From contig OZ024741.1 in assembly GCA_964016885.1 (NCBI GenBank), positions 32,881,677 to 32,945,676 of the forward strand: DNA of 64,000 nt, written 5' to 3'. The notes under the pieces are model-generated. The model searched no databases, had not been told where the DNA came from, and worked only from the letters and a program-made list of their open reading frames with translations. The number at the start of each line of letters is the position of its first letter. Position 1 is the first letter of the stretch. Below are positions 1 to 14,600 of this stretch, piece by piece. Both the position numbers and the translations under genes were made by a program. Source of the DNA: Eledone cirrhosa. Its lineage: Eukaryota > Mollusca > Cephalopoda > Octopoda > Eledonidae.

Positions 1-3000
1 CAGTATATATGTGTCTTACAGTATATATGTGTCTTACGGTATATATGTGTCTTACAGTATATATATGTGTCTTACAGTATATATGTGTCTTACAGTATAT
101 ATATGTGTCTTACAGTATATATGTGTCTTACAGTATATATGTGTGTTACAGTATATATATGTGTCTTACAGTATATATGTGTCTTACAGTATATCTATGT
201 GTCTTACAGTATATATGTGTCTTACAGTATATATATGTGTCTTACAGTATATATGTGTCTTACAGTATATATGTGTCTTACAGTATATCTATGTGTCTTA
301 CAGTATATATGTGTCTTACAGTATATATATGTGTCTTACAGTATATATGTGTCTTACAGTATATATGTGTCTTACAGTATATATGTGTCTTACAGTATAC
401 ATGTGTCTTACAGTATATATCTGTCTTACAGTATATATGTGTCTTACAGTATATATGTGTCTTACAGTATATATGTGTCTTACAATATATATGTGTCTTA
501 CAGTATATATGTGTCTTACAGTATATATGTGTCTTACAGTATATATGTGTCTTACAGTATATATGTGTCTTACAGTATATATGTGTCTTACAGTATATAT
601 ATGTGTCTTACAGTATCTATGTGTCTTACAGTATCTATGTGTCTTACAGTATATATATGTGTCTTACAGTATCTATGTGTCTTACAGTATATATTTGTCT
701 TAGAGTATATATGTGTCTTACAGTATATATATGTGTCTTACAGTATATATGTGTCTTACAGTATATATATGTGTCTTACAGTATAGATGTGTCTTACACT
801 ATATATGTGTCTTACAGTATATATATGTGTCTTACAGTATCTATGTGTCTTACAGTATATATGTGTCTTACAGTATATATATGTGTCTTACAGTATATAT
901 GTGTCTTACAGTATATATGTGTCTTACAGTATATATATGTGTCTTACAGTATCTATGTGTCTTACAGTATGTATGTGTCTTACAGTATATATGTGTCTTA
1001 CAGTATATATGTGTCTTACGGTATATATGTGTCTTACAGTATATCTATGTGTCTTACAGTATATATGTGTCTTACAGTATATATGTGTCTTACAGTATAT
1101 ATATGTGTCTTACAGTATATATGTGTCTTACAGTATATATGTCTTACAGTATCTATGTGTCTTACAGTATATATGTGTCTTAGAGTATATATGTGTCTTA
1201 CAGTATATATATGTGTCTTACAGTATATATGTGTCTTACAGTATATATATATGTGTCTTACAGTATATATGTGTCTTACAGTATATATGTGTCTTACAAT
1301 ATATATGTGTCTTACAGTATATATGTGTCTTACAGTATATATGTGTCTTACAGTATATATATATGTGTCTTACAGTATATATGTGTCTTACAGTATATAT
1401 GTGTCTTACAGTATATCTATGTGTCTTACAGTATATATGTGTCTTACAGTATATATATGTGTCTTACAATATATATGTGTCTTACAGTATATATGTGTCT
1501 TACAGTATATCTATGTGTCTTACAGTATATATGTGTCTTACAGTATATATATGTGTCTTACAGTATATATGTGTCTTACAGTATATATGTGTCTTACAGT
1601 ATATATGTGTCTTACAGTATATATCTGTCTTACAGTATATATGTGTCTTACAGTATATATGTGTCTTACAGTATATATGTGTCTTACAATATATATGTGT
1701 CTTACAGTATATATGTGTCTTACAGTATATATGTGTCTTACAGTATATATGTGTCTTACAGTATATATGTGTCTTACAGTATATATGTGTCTTACAGTAT
1801 ATATATGTGTCTTACAGTATCTATGTGTCTTACAGTATCTACGTGTCTTACAGTATATATATGTGTCTTACAGTATCTATGTGTCTTACAGTATATATGT
1901 GTCTTACCGTATATATGTGTCTTACAGTATATATATATGTCTTACAGTATATATGTGTCTTACAGTATATATATGTGTCTTACAGTATAGATGTGCCTTA
2001 CAGTATATATGTGTCTTACAGTATATATATGTGTCTTACAGTATCTATGTGTCTTACAGTATATATGTGTCTTACAGTATATATATGTGTCTTACAGTAT
2101 ATATGTGTCTTACAGTATATATGTGTCTTACAGTATATATATGTGTCTTACAGTATCTATGTGTCTTACAGTATGTATGTGTCTTACAGTATATATGTGT
2201 CTTACAGTATATATGTGTCTTACGGTATATATGTGTCTTACAGTATATATATGTGTCTTACAGTATATATGTGTCTTACAGTATATATGTGTCTTACAGT
2301 ATATATATGTGTCTTACAGTATATATGTGTCTTACAGTATATATGTCTTACAGTATCTATGTGTCTTACAGTATATATGTGTCTTACAGTATATATGTGT
2401 CTTACAGTATATATATGTGTCTTACAGTATATATGTGTCTTACAGTATATATATGTGTCTTACAGTATATATGTGTCTTACAGTATATATGTGTCTTACA
2501 ATATATATGTGTCTTACAGTATATATGTGTCTTACAGTATATATGTGTCTTACAGTATATATATATGTGTCTTACAGTATATATGTGTCTTACAGTATAT
2601 ATATGTGTCTTACAGTATATATGTGTCTTACAGTATATATGTGTCTTACAATATATATGTGTCTTACAGTATATATGTGTCTTACAGTATATATGTGTCT
2701 TACAATATATATGTGTCTTACAGTATATATGTGTCTTACAGTATATATGTGTCTTACAGTATATATGTGTCTTACAATATATATGTTTCTTACAGTATAT
2801 ATGTGTCTTACAGTATATATGTGTCTTACAGTATATATGTGTCTTACAGTATATATGTGTCTTACAGTATATATATGTGTCTTACAGTATATATGTGTCT
2901 TACAGTATATATGTGTGTCTTACAGTATATATGTGTCTTACAGTATCTATGTGTCTTACAGTATCTATGTGTCTTACAGTATATATATGTGTCTTACAGT

Positions 3001-4626
3001 ATCTATGTGTCTTACAGTATATATGTGTCTTACAGTATATATGTGTCTTACAGTATATATCTGTCTTACAGTATATATGTGTCTTACAGTATATATGTGT
3101 CTTACAGTATATATGTGTCTTACAATATATATGTGTCTTACAGTATATATGTGTCTTACAGTATATATGTGTCTTACAGTATATATGTGTCTTACAGTAT
3201 ATATGTGTCTTACAGTATATATGTGTCTTACAGTATATATATGTGTCTTACAGTATCTATGTGTCTTACAGTATTTATGTGTCTTACAGTATATATATGT
3301 GTCTTACAGTATCTATGTGTCTTACAGTATATATGTGTCTTACAGTATATATGTGTCTTACAGTATATATATGTGTCTTACAGTATATATGTGTCTTACA
3401 GTATATATATGTGTCTTACAGTATATATGTGTCTTACAGTATATATATGTGCCTTACAGTATCTATGTGTCTTACAGTATGTATGTGTCTTACAGTATAT
3501 ATGTGTCTTACAGTATATATGTGTCTTACAGTATATATGTGTCTTACAGTATATATATGTGTCTTACAGTATATATGTGTCTTACAGTATATATGTCTTA
3601 CAGTATCTATGTGTCTTACAGTATATATGTGTCTTACAGTATATATGTGTCTTACAGTATATATATGTGTCTTACAGTATATATGTGTCTTACATTATAT
3701 ATATATGTGTCTTACAGTATATATGTGTCTTACAGTATATATGTGTCTTACAATATATATGTGTCTTACAGTATATATGTGTCTTACAGTATATATGTGT
3801 CTTACAGTATATATATATGTGTCTTACAGTATATATGTGTCTTACAGTATATATATGTGTCTTACAGTATATATGTGTCTTACAGTATATATGTGTCTTA
3901 CAATATATATGTGTCTTACAGTATATATGTGTCTTACAGTATATATGTGTCTTACAATATATATGTGTCTTACAGTATATATGTGTCTTACAGTATATAT
4001 GTGTCTTACAGTATATATGTGTCTTACAATATATATGTTTCTTACAGTATATATGTGTCTCACAGTATATATGTGTCTTACAGTATATATGTGTCTTACA
4101 GTATATATGTGTCTTACAGTATATATATGTGTCTTACAGTATATATGTGTCTTACAGTATATATGTGTGTCTTACAGTATATATGTGTCTTACAGTATAT
4201 ATATGTGTCTTACAGTATATATGTGTCTTACAGTATATATGTATCTTACAGTATATATGTGTCTTACAGTATATATATGTGTCTTACAGTATATATATGT
4301 GTCTTACAGTATATATTGGTCTTACAGAATATATATGTGTCTTACAGTATATATGTGTCTTACAATATATATGTGTCTTACAGTATATATGTGTCTTACA
4401 GTATATATGTGTCTTACAGTATATATGTGTCTTACAGTATATATGTGTCTTACAGTATCTATGTGTCTTACAGTATATATGTGTCTTACAGTATATATAT
4501 GTATCTTACAGTATATATGTGTCTTACAGTATATATGTGTCTTACAGTATATATGTGTCTTACAGTATATATATGTCTTACAGTATATATATGTCTTACA
4601 GTATATATGTGTCTTAAAGTATATAT

Positions 4627-7600
4627 ATGTCTTACAGTATATATGTGTCTTACAGTATATATGTGTCTTCCAGTATATATATGTCTTACAGTATATATGT
4701 GTCTTACAGTATATATGTGTCTTACAGTATATATGTGTCTTACAGTATCTATGTGTCTTACAGTATATATATGTGTCTTACAGTATATATGTGTCTTACA
4801 GTATATATATGTGTCTTACAGTATAGATGTGTCTTACAGTATATATGTGTCTTACAATATATATATGTGCCTTACAGTATCTATGTGTCTTACAGTATAT
4901 ATGTGTCTTACAGTATATATATGTGTCTTACAGTATATATGTGTCTTACAGTATATATGTGTCTTACAGTATATATATGTCTCTTACAGTATCTATGTGT
5001 CTTACAGTATGTATGTGTCTTACAGTATATATGTGTCTTACAGTATATATGTGTCTTACGGTATATATGTGTCTTACAGTATATCTATGTGTCTTACAGT
5101 ATATATGTGTCTTACAGTATATATATGTGTCTTACAGTATATATGTGTCTTACAGTATATATGTGTGTTACAGTATATATATGTGTCTTACAGTATATAT
5201 GTGTCTTACAGTATATCTATGTGTCTTACAGTATATATGTGTCTTACAGTATATATATGTGTCTTACAGTATATATGTGTCTTACAGTATATATGTGTCT
5301 TACAGTATATATATGTGTCTTACAGTATATATGTGTCTTACAGTATATATATGTGTCTTACAGTATATATGTGTCTTACAGTATATATGTGTCTTACAGT
5401 ATATATGTGTCTTACAGTATACATGTGTCTTACAGTATATATCTGTCTTACAGTATATATGTGTCTTACAGTATATATGTGTCTTACAGTATATATGTGT
5501 CTTACAATATATGTGTGTCTTACAGTATATATGTGTCTTACAGTATATATGTGTCTTACAGTATATATGTGTCTTACAGTATATATGTGTCTTACAGTAT
5601 ATATGTGTCTTACAGTATATATATGTGTCTTACAGTATCTATGTGTCTTACAGTATCTATGTGTCTTACAGTATATATATGTGTCTTACAGTATCTATGT
5701 GTCTTACAGTATATATGTGTCTTACAGTATATATGTGTCTTACAGTATATATATGTGTCTTACAGTATATATGAGTCTTACAGTATATATATGTGTCTTA
5801 CAGTATAGATGTGTCTTAGAGTATATATGTGTCTTACAGTATATATATGTGTCTTACAGTATCTATGTGTCTTACAGTATATATGTGTCTTACAGTATAT
5901 ATATGTGTCTTACAGTATATATGTGTCTTACAGTATATATATGTGTCTTACAGTATCTATGTGTCTTACAGTATGCATGTGTCTTACAGTATATATGTGT
6001 CTTACAGTATATATGTGTCTTACGGTATATATGTGTCTTACAGTATATCTATGTGTCTTACAGTATATATGTGTCTTACAGTATATATGTGTCTTACAGT
6101 ATATATATGTGTCTTACAGTATATATGTGTCTTACAGTATATATGTCTTACAGTATCTATGTGTCTTACAGTATATATGTGTCTAACAGTATATATGTGT
6201 CTTACAGTATATATATGTGTCTTACAGTATATATGTGTCTTACAGTATATATATATGTGTCTTACAGTATATATGTGTCTTACATTATATATGTGTCTTA
6301 CAATATATATGTGTCTTACAGTATATATGTGTCTTACAGTATATATGTGTCTTACAGTATATATATATGTGTCTTACAGTATATATGTGTCTTACAGTAT
6401 ATATATGTGTCTTACAGTATATATGTGTCTTACAGTATATATGTGTCTTACAATATATATGTGTCTTACAGTATATATGTGTCTTACAGTATATATGTGT
6501 CTTACAATATATATGTGTCTTACAGTATATATGTGTCTTACAGTATATATGTGTCTTACAGTATATATGTGTCTTACAATATATATGTGTCTTACAGTAT
6601 ATCTGTGTCTTCCAGTATATATGTGTCTTACAGTATATATGTGTCTTACAGTATATATATGTGTCTTACAGTATATATGTGTCTTACAGTATATATGTGT
6701 GTCTTACAGTATATATGTGTCTTACAGTATATATGTGTCTTACAGTATATATGTGTCTTACAGTATACATGTGTCTTACAGTATATATCTGTCTTACAGT
6801 ATATATGTGTCTTACAGTATATATGTGTCTTACAGTATATATGTGTCTTACAATATATATGTGTCTTACAGTATATCTGTGTCTTCCAGTATATATGTGT
6901 CTTACAGTATATATGTGTCTTACAGTATATATATGTGTCTTACAGTATATATGTGTCTTACAGTATATATATGTGTCTTACAGTATATATGTGTCTTACA
7001 GTATATATGTGTCTTACAGTATATATATATGTGTCTTACAGTATATATGTGTCTTACAGTATATATATGTGTCTTACAGTATATATGTGTCTTACAGTAT
7101 ATATGTATCTTACAGTATATATGTGTCTTACAGTATATATATGTGTCTTACAGTATATATATGTGTCTTACAGTATATATGTGTCTTACAGTATATATAT
7201 GTGTCTTACAGTATATATGTGTCTTACAGTATATATGTGTCTTACAATATATATGTGTCTTACAGTATATATGTGTCTTACAGTATATATGTGTCTTACA
7301 GTATATATGTGTCTTACAGTATATATGTGTCTTACAGTATCTATGTGTCTTACAGTATATATGTGTCTTACAGTATATATATGTATCTTACAGTATATAT
7401 GTGTCTTACAGTATATATGTGTCTTACAGTATATATGTGTCGTACAGTATATATATGTCTTACAGTATATATATGTCTTACAGTATATATGTGTCTTACA
7501 GTATATATATGTCTTACAGTATATATGTGTCTTACAGTATATATGTGTCTTCCAGTATATATATGTCTTACAGTATATATGTGTCTTACAGTATATATGT

Positions 7601-10600
7601 GTCTTACAGTATATATGTGTCTTACAGTATCTATGTGTCTTACAGTATATATGTGTCTTCCAGTATATATATGTCTTACAGTATATATGTGTCTTACAGT
7701 ATATATGTGTCTTCCAGTATATATATGTCTTACAGTATATATGTGCCTTACAGTATATATGTGTCTTACAGTATATATATGTCTTACAGTATATATGTGT
7801 CTTACAGTATATATATATGTGTCTTACAGTATATATGTGTCTTACAGTATATATGTGTCTTACAGTATATATGTGTCTTACAGTATATATGTGTCTTACA
7901 GTATATATGTGTCTTACAGTATATACGTGTCTTACAGTATATATATGTCTTACAGTATATATGTGTCTTACAGTATATACGTGTCTTACAGTATATATGT
8001 GTGTTACAGTATATATATGTGTCTTACAGTATATATGTGTCTTACAGTATATATATGTGTCTTACAGTATATATGTGTCTTACAGTATATATGTGTCTTA
8101 CAGTATATATATGTGTCTTACAGTATATATGTGTCTTAGAGTATATATCTGTCTTACAGTATCTATGTGTCTTACAGTATATATGTGTCTTACAGTATAT
8201 ATATGTCTTACAGTATATATGTGTCTTACAGTATATATATGTGTCTTACAGTATCTATGTGTCTTACAGTATATATATGTGTCTTACAGTATATATGTGT
8301 CTTACAGTATATATGTGTCTTACAGTATATCTATGTGTCTTACAGTATATATGTGTCTTACAGTATATATATGTGTCTTACAGTATATATGTGTCTTACA
8401 GTATATATGTGTCTTACAGTATATCTATGTGTCTTACAGTATATATGTGTCTTACAGTATATATGTGTCTTACAGTATATATGTGTCTTACAGTAAATAT
8501 ATGTGTCTTACAGTATATATGTGTCTTACTATATATATGTGTCTTACAGTATATATGTGTCTTACAGTATATATATGTGTCTTACAGTATATATGTGTCT
8601 TACAGTATCTATGTGTCTTACAGTATATATGTGTCTTACAATATGTATGTGTCTTACAGTATGTATGTGTCTTACAGTATATATGTCTCTTACAGTGTCT
8701 ATGTGTCTTACAGTATATATATGTGTCTTACAGTATCTATGTGTCTTCCAGTATATATGTGTCTTACAGTATATATGTGTCTTACAGTATATATGTGTCT
8801 TACAGTATATATGTCTCTTACAGTATATATATGTGTCTAACAGTATATATGTGTCTTACAGTATATATATGTCTTACCGTATATATATGTGTCTTACAGT
8901 ATATATGTGTCTTACAGTATATATGTGTCTTCCAGTATATATATGTCTTACAGTATATATGTGTCTTACAGTATATATGTGTCTTACAGTATATATGTGT
9001 CTTACAGTATCTATGTGTCTTACAGTATATATATGTGTCTTACAGTATATATGTGTCTTACAGTATATATATGTGTCTTACAGTATAGATGTGTCTTACA
9101 GTATATATGTGTCTTACAATATATATATGTGCCTTACAGTATCTATGTGTCTTACAGTATATATGTTTCTTACAGTATATATATGTGTCTTACAGTATAT
9201 ATGTGTCTTACAGTATATATGTGTCTTACAGTATATATATGTCTCTTACAGTATCTATGTGTCTTACAGTATGTATGTTTCTTACAGTATATATGTGTCT
9301 TACAGTATATATGTGTCTTACGGTATATATGTGTCTTACAGTATATCTATGTGTCTTACAGTATATATGTGTCTTACAGTATATATATGTGTCTTACAGT
9401 ATATATGTGTCTTACAGTATATATGTGTGTTACAGTATATATATGTGTCTTACAGTATATATGTGTCTTACAGTATATCTATGTGTCTTACAGTATATAT
9501 GTGTCTTACAGTATATATATGTGTCTTACAGTATATATGTGTCTTACAGTATATATGTGTCTTACAGTATATATATGTGTCTTACAGTATATATGTGTCT
9601 TACAGTATATATATGTGTCTTACAGTATATATGTGTCTTACAGTATATATGTGTCTTACAGTATATATGTGTCTTACAGTATACATGTGTCTTACAGTAT
9701 ATATCTGTCTTACAGTATATATGTGTCTTACAGTATATATGTGTCTTACAGTATATATGTGTCTTACAATATATGTGTGTCTTACAGTATATATGTGTCT
9801 TACAGTATATATGTGTCTTACAGTATATATGTGTCTTACAGTATATATGTGTCTTACAGTATATATGTGTCTTACAGTATATATATGTGTCTTACAGTAT
9901 CTATGTGTCTTACAGTATCTATGTGTCTTACAGTATATATATGTGTCTTACAGTATCTATGTGTCTTACAGTATATATGTGTCTTACAGTATATATGTGT
10001 CTTACAGTATATATATGTGTCTTACAGTATATATGAGTCTTACAGTATATATATGTGTCTTACAGTATAGATGTGTCTTAGAGTATATATGTGTCTTACA
10101 GTATATATATGTGTCTTACAGTATCTATGTGTCTTACAGTATATATGTGTCTTACAGTATATATATGTGTCTTACAGTATATATGTGTCTTACAGTATAT
10201 ATATGTGTCTTACAGTATCTATGTGTCTTACAGTATGTATGTGTCTTACAGTATATATGTGTCTTACAGTATATATGTGTCTTACGGTATATATGTGTCT
10301 TACAGTATATCTATGTGTCTTACAGTATATATGTGTCTTACAGTATATATGTGTCTTACAGTATATATATGTGTCTTACAGTATATATGTGTCTTACAGT
10401 ATATATGTCTTACAGTATCTATGTGTCTTACAGTATATATGTGTCTTACAGTATATATATGTGTCTTACAGTATATATGTATCTTACAGTATATATATAT
10501 GTGTCTTACAGTATATATGTGTCTTACAGTATATATGTGTCTTACAATATATATGTGTCTTACAGTATATATGTGTCTTACAGTATATATGTGTCTTACA

Positions 10601-10982
10601 GTATATATATATTTGTCTTACAGTATATATGTGTCTTACAGTATATATATGTGTCTTACAGTATATATGTGTCTTACAGTATATATGTGTCTTACAATAT
10701 ATATGTGTCTTACAGTATATATGTGTCTTACAGTATATATGTGTCTTACAATATATATGTGTCTTACAGTATATATGTGTCTTACAGTATATATGTGTCT
10801 TACAGTATATATGTGTCTTACAATATATATGTTTCTTACAGTATATATGTGTCTTACAGTATATCTGTGTCTTACAGTATATATGTGTCTTACAGTATAT
10901 ATGTGTCTTACAGTATATATATGTGTCTTACAGTATATATGTGTCTTACAGTATATATGTGTGTCTTACAGTATATATGTGT
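4627..10982 (+). repeat. Block duplication within the satellite, 4,262-bp spacing
   Basis: A segment of about 2.1 kb at roughly 4.63-6.72 kb recurs at roughly 8.89-10.98 kb, exactly 4,262 bp downstream. Rare marker units line up: the ATCTGTGTCT variant at 6601 and 10863, the GTGTGTCTTA unit at 6697 and 10959, and the TATAGATG units just before 4827/9089 and 5809/10071. Small differences between the two (for example the CTAACAG unit at 6183 only in the left one) show divergence after duplication. Outside these limits the unit order differs. Confidence 0.85.
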
Positions 10983-11699
10983 CTTACAGTATATATATGT
11001 GTCTTACAGTATATATGTGTCTTACAGTATATATGTATCTTACAGTATATATGTGTCTTACAGTATATATATGTGTCTTACAGTATATATATGTGTCTTA
11101 CAGTATATATGTGTCTTACAGTATATATATGTGTCTTACAGTATATATGTGTCTTACAGTATATATGTGTCTTACAATATGTATGTGTCTTACAGTATGT
11201 ATGTGTCTTACAGTATATATGTCTCTTACAGTGTCTATGTGTCTTACAGTATATATATGTGTCTTACAGTATCTATGTGTCTTCCAGTATATATGTGTCT
11301 TACAGTATATATGTGTCTTACAGTATCTATGTGTCTTACAGTATATATGTGTCTTACAGTATATATGTGTCTTACAGTATATATGTGTCTTACAGTATAT
11401 ATGTGTCTTACAGTATATATATGTGTCTAACAGTATATATGTGTCTTACAGTATATATGTGTCTTACCGTATATATATGTGTCTTACAGTATATATGTGT
11501 CTTACAGTATATATGTGTCTTACAGTATATATGTGTCTTACAGTATATATATGTGTCTTACAGTATATATGTGTCTTACAGTATATATGTCTTACAGTAT
11601 CTATGTGTCTTACAGTATATATGTGTCTTACAGTATATATGTGTCTTACAGTATATATATGTGTCTTACAGTATATATGTGTCTTACAGTATATATATA

Positions 11700-14600
11700 T
11701 GTGTCTTACAGTATATATGTGTCTTACAGTATATATGTGTCTTACAATATATATGTGTCTTACAGTATATATGTGCCTTACAGTATCTATGTGTCTTACA
11801 GTATATATATATGTGTCTTACAGTATATATGTGTGTTACAGTATATATATGTGTCTTACAGTATATATGTGTCTTACAGTATATATGTGTCTTACAATAT
11901 ATATGTGTCTTACAGTATATATGTGTCTTACAGTATATATGTGTCTTACAATATATATGTGTCTTACAGTATATATATGTCTTACAGTATATATGTGTCT
12001 TACAGTATATATGTGTCTTACAATATATATGTTTCTTACAGTATATATGTGTCTTACAGTATATATGTGTCTTACAGTATATATGTGTCTTACAGTATAT
12101 ATGTGTCTTACAGTATATATATGTGTCTTACAGTATATATGTGTCTTACAGTATATATGTGTGTCTTACAGTATATATGTGTCTTACAGTATATATATGT
12201 GTCTTACAGTATATATGTGTCTTACAGTATATATGTGTCTTACAGTATATATGTGTCTTACAGTATATATATGTGTCTTACAGTATATATGTGTCTTACA
12301 GTATATATATGTGTCTTACAGTATATATGTGTCTTACAGTATATATGTGTCTTACAATATATATGTGTCTTACAGTATATATGTGTCTTACAGTATATAT
12401 GTGTCTTACAGTATATATGTGTCTTACAGTATATATGTGTCTTACAGTATCTATGTGTCTTACAGTATATATGTGTCTTACAGTATATATATGTGTCTTA
12501 CAGTATATATGTGTCTTACAGTATATATGTGTCTTACAGTATATATATGTCTAACAGTATATATATGTCTTACAGTATATATGTGTCTTACAGTATATAT
12601 ATGTCTTACAGTATATATGTGTCTTACAGTATATATGTGTCTTCCAGTATATATATGTCTTACAGTATATATGTGTCTTACAGTATATATGTGTCTTACA
12701 GTATATATGTGTCTTACAGTATCTATGTGTCTTACAGTATATATGTGTCTTCCAGTATATATATGTCTTACAGTATATATGTGTCTTACAGTATATATGT
12801 GTCTTCCAGTATATATATGTCTTACAGTATATATGTGTCTTACAGTATATATGTGTCTTACAGTATATATATGTCTTACAGTATATATGTGTCTTACAGT
12901 ATATATATATGTGTCTTACAGTATATATGTGTCTTACAGTATATATGTGTCTTACAGTATATATGTGTCTTACAGTATATATGTGTCTTACAGTATATAT
13001 GTGTCTTACAGTATATACGTGTCTTACAGTATATATATGTCTTACAGTATATATGTGTCTTACAGTATATACGTGTCTTACAGTATATATGTGTGTTACA
13101 GGATATATATGTGTCTTACAGTATATATGTGTCTTACAGTATATATATGTGTCTTACAGTATATATGTGTCTTACAGTATATATGTGTCTTACAGTATAT
13201 ATATGTGTCTTACAGTATATATGTGTCTTAGAGTATATATCTGTCTTACAGTATCTATGTGTCTTACAGTATATATGTGTCTTACAGTATATATATGTCT
13301 TACAGTATATATGTGTCTTACAGTATATATATGTGTCTTACAGTATCTATGTGTCTTACAGTATATATATGTGTCTTACAGTATATATGTGTCTTACAGT
13401 ATATATGTGTCTTAAAGTATATCTATGTGTCTTACAGTATATATGTGTCTTACAGTATATATATGTGTCTTACAGTATATATGTGTCTTACAGTATATAT
13501 GTGTCTTACAGTATATCTATGTGTCTTACAGTATATATGTGTCTTACAGTATATATGTGTCTTACAGTATATATGTGTCTTACAGTAAATATATGTGTCT
13601 TACAGTATATATGTGTCTTACTATATATATGTGTCTTACAGTATATATGTGTCTTACAGTATATATATGTGTCTTACAGTATATATGTGTCTTACAGTAT
13701 CTATGTGTCTTACAGTATATATGTGTCTTACAATATGTATGTGTCTTACAGTATATATGTGTCTTACAGTATATATGTGTCTTACAGTAACTATGTGTCT
13801 TACAGTATATATATGTGTCTTACAGTATCTATGTGTCTTCCAGTATATATGTGTCTTACAGTATATATGTGTCTTACAGTATCTATGTGTCTTACAGTAT
13901 ATATGTGTCTTACAGTATATATGTGTCTTACAGTATATATGTGTCTTACAGTATATATGTGTCTTACAGTATATATGTGTCTTACAGTATATATATGTGT
14001 CTAACAGTATATATGTGTCTTACAGTATATATGTGTCTTACCGTATATATATGTGTCTTACAGTATATATGTGTCTTACAGTATATATGTGTCTTACAGT
14101 ATATATGTGTCTTACAGTATCTATGTGTCTTACAGTATAGATGTATCTTACAGTATACATGTATCTTACAGTATATATGTGTCTTACAGTATATATATGT
14201 GTCTTACAGTATATATGTGTCTTACAGTATATATATGTGTCTTACAGTATATATGTGTCTTACAGTATATATGTGTGTCTTAAAGTATATATGTGTCTTA
14301 CAGTATATATATGTGTCTTACAGTATATATGTGTCTTACAGTATATATGTGTCTTACAGTATATATGTGTCTTACAGTATATATGTGTCTTACAATATAT
14401 ATATGTGTCTTACAGTATATATGTGTCTTACAGTATATATATGTGTCTTACAGTATATATGTGTCTTACAGTATATATGTGTCTTACAATATATATGTGT
14501 CTTACAGTATATATGTGTCTTACAGTATATATGTGTCTTACAGTATATATGTGTCTTACAGTATATATATGTGTCTTACAGTATATATGTGTCTTAGAGT

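Noticed and set aside
3842..4063. Minus-strand open frame in the satellite
   Set aside because: It is only the reverse complement of the repeat, encoding a monotonous HIYTVR pattern.
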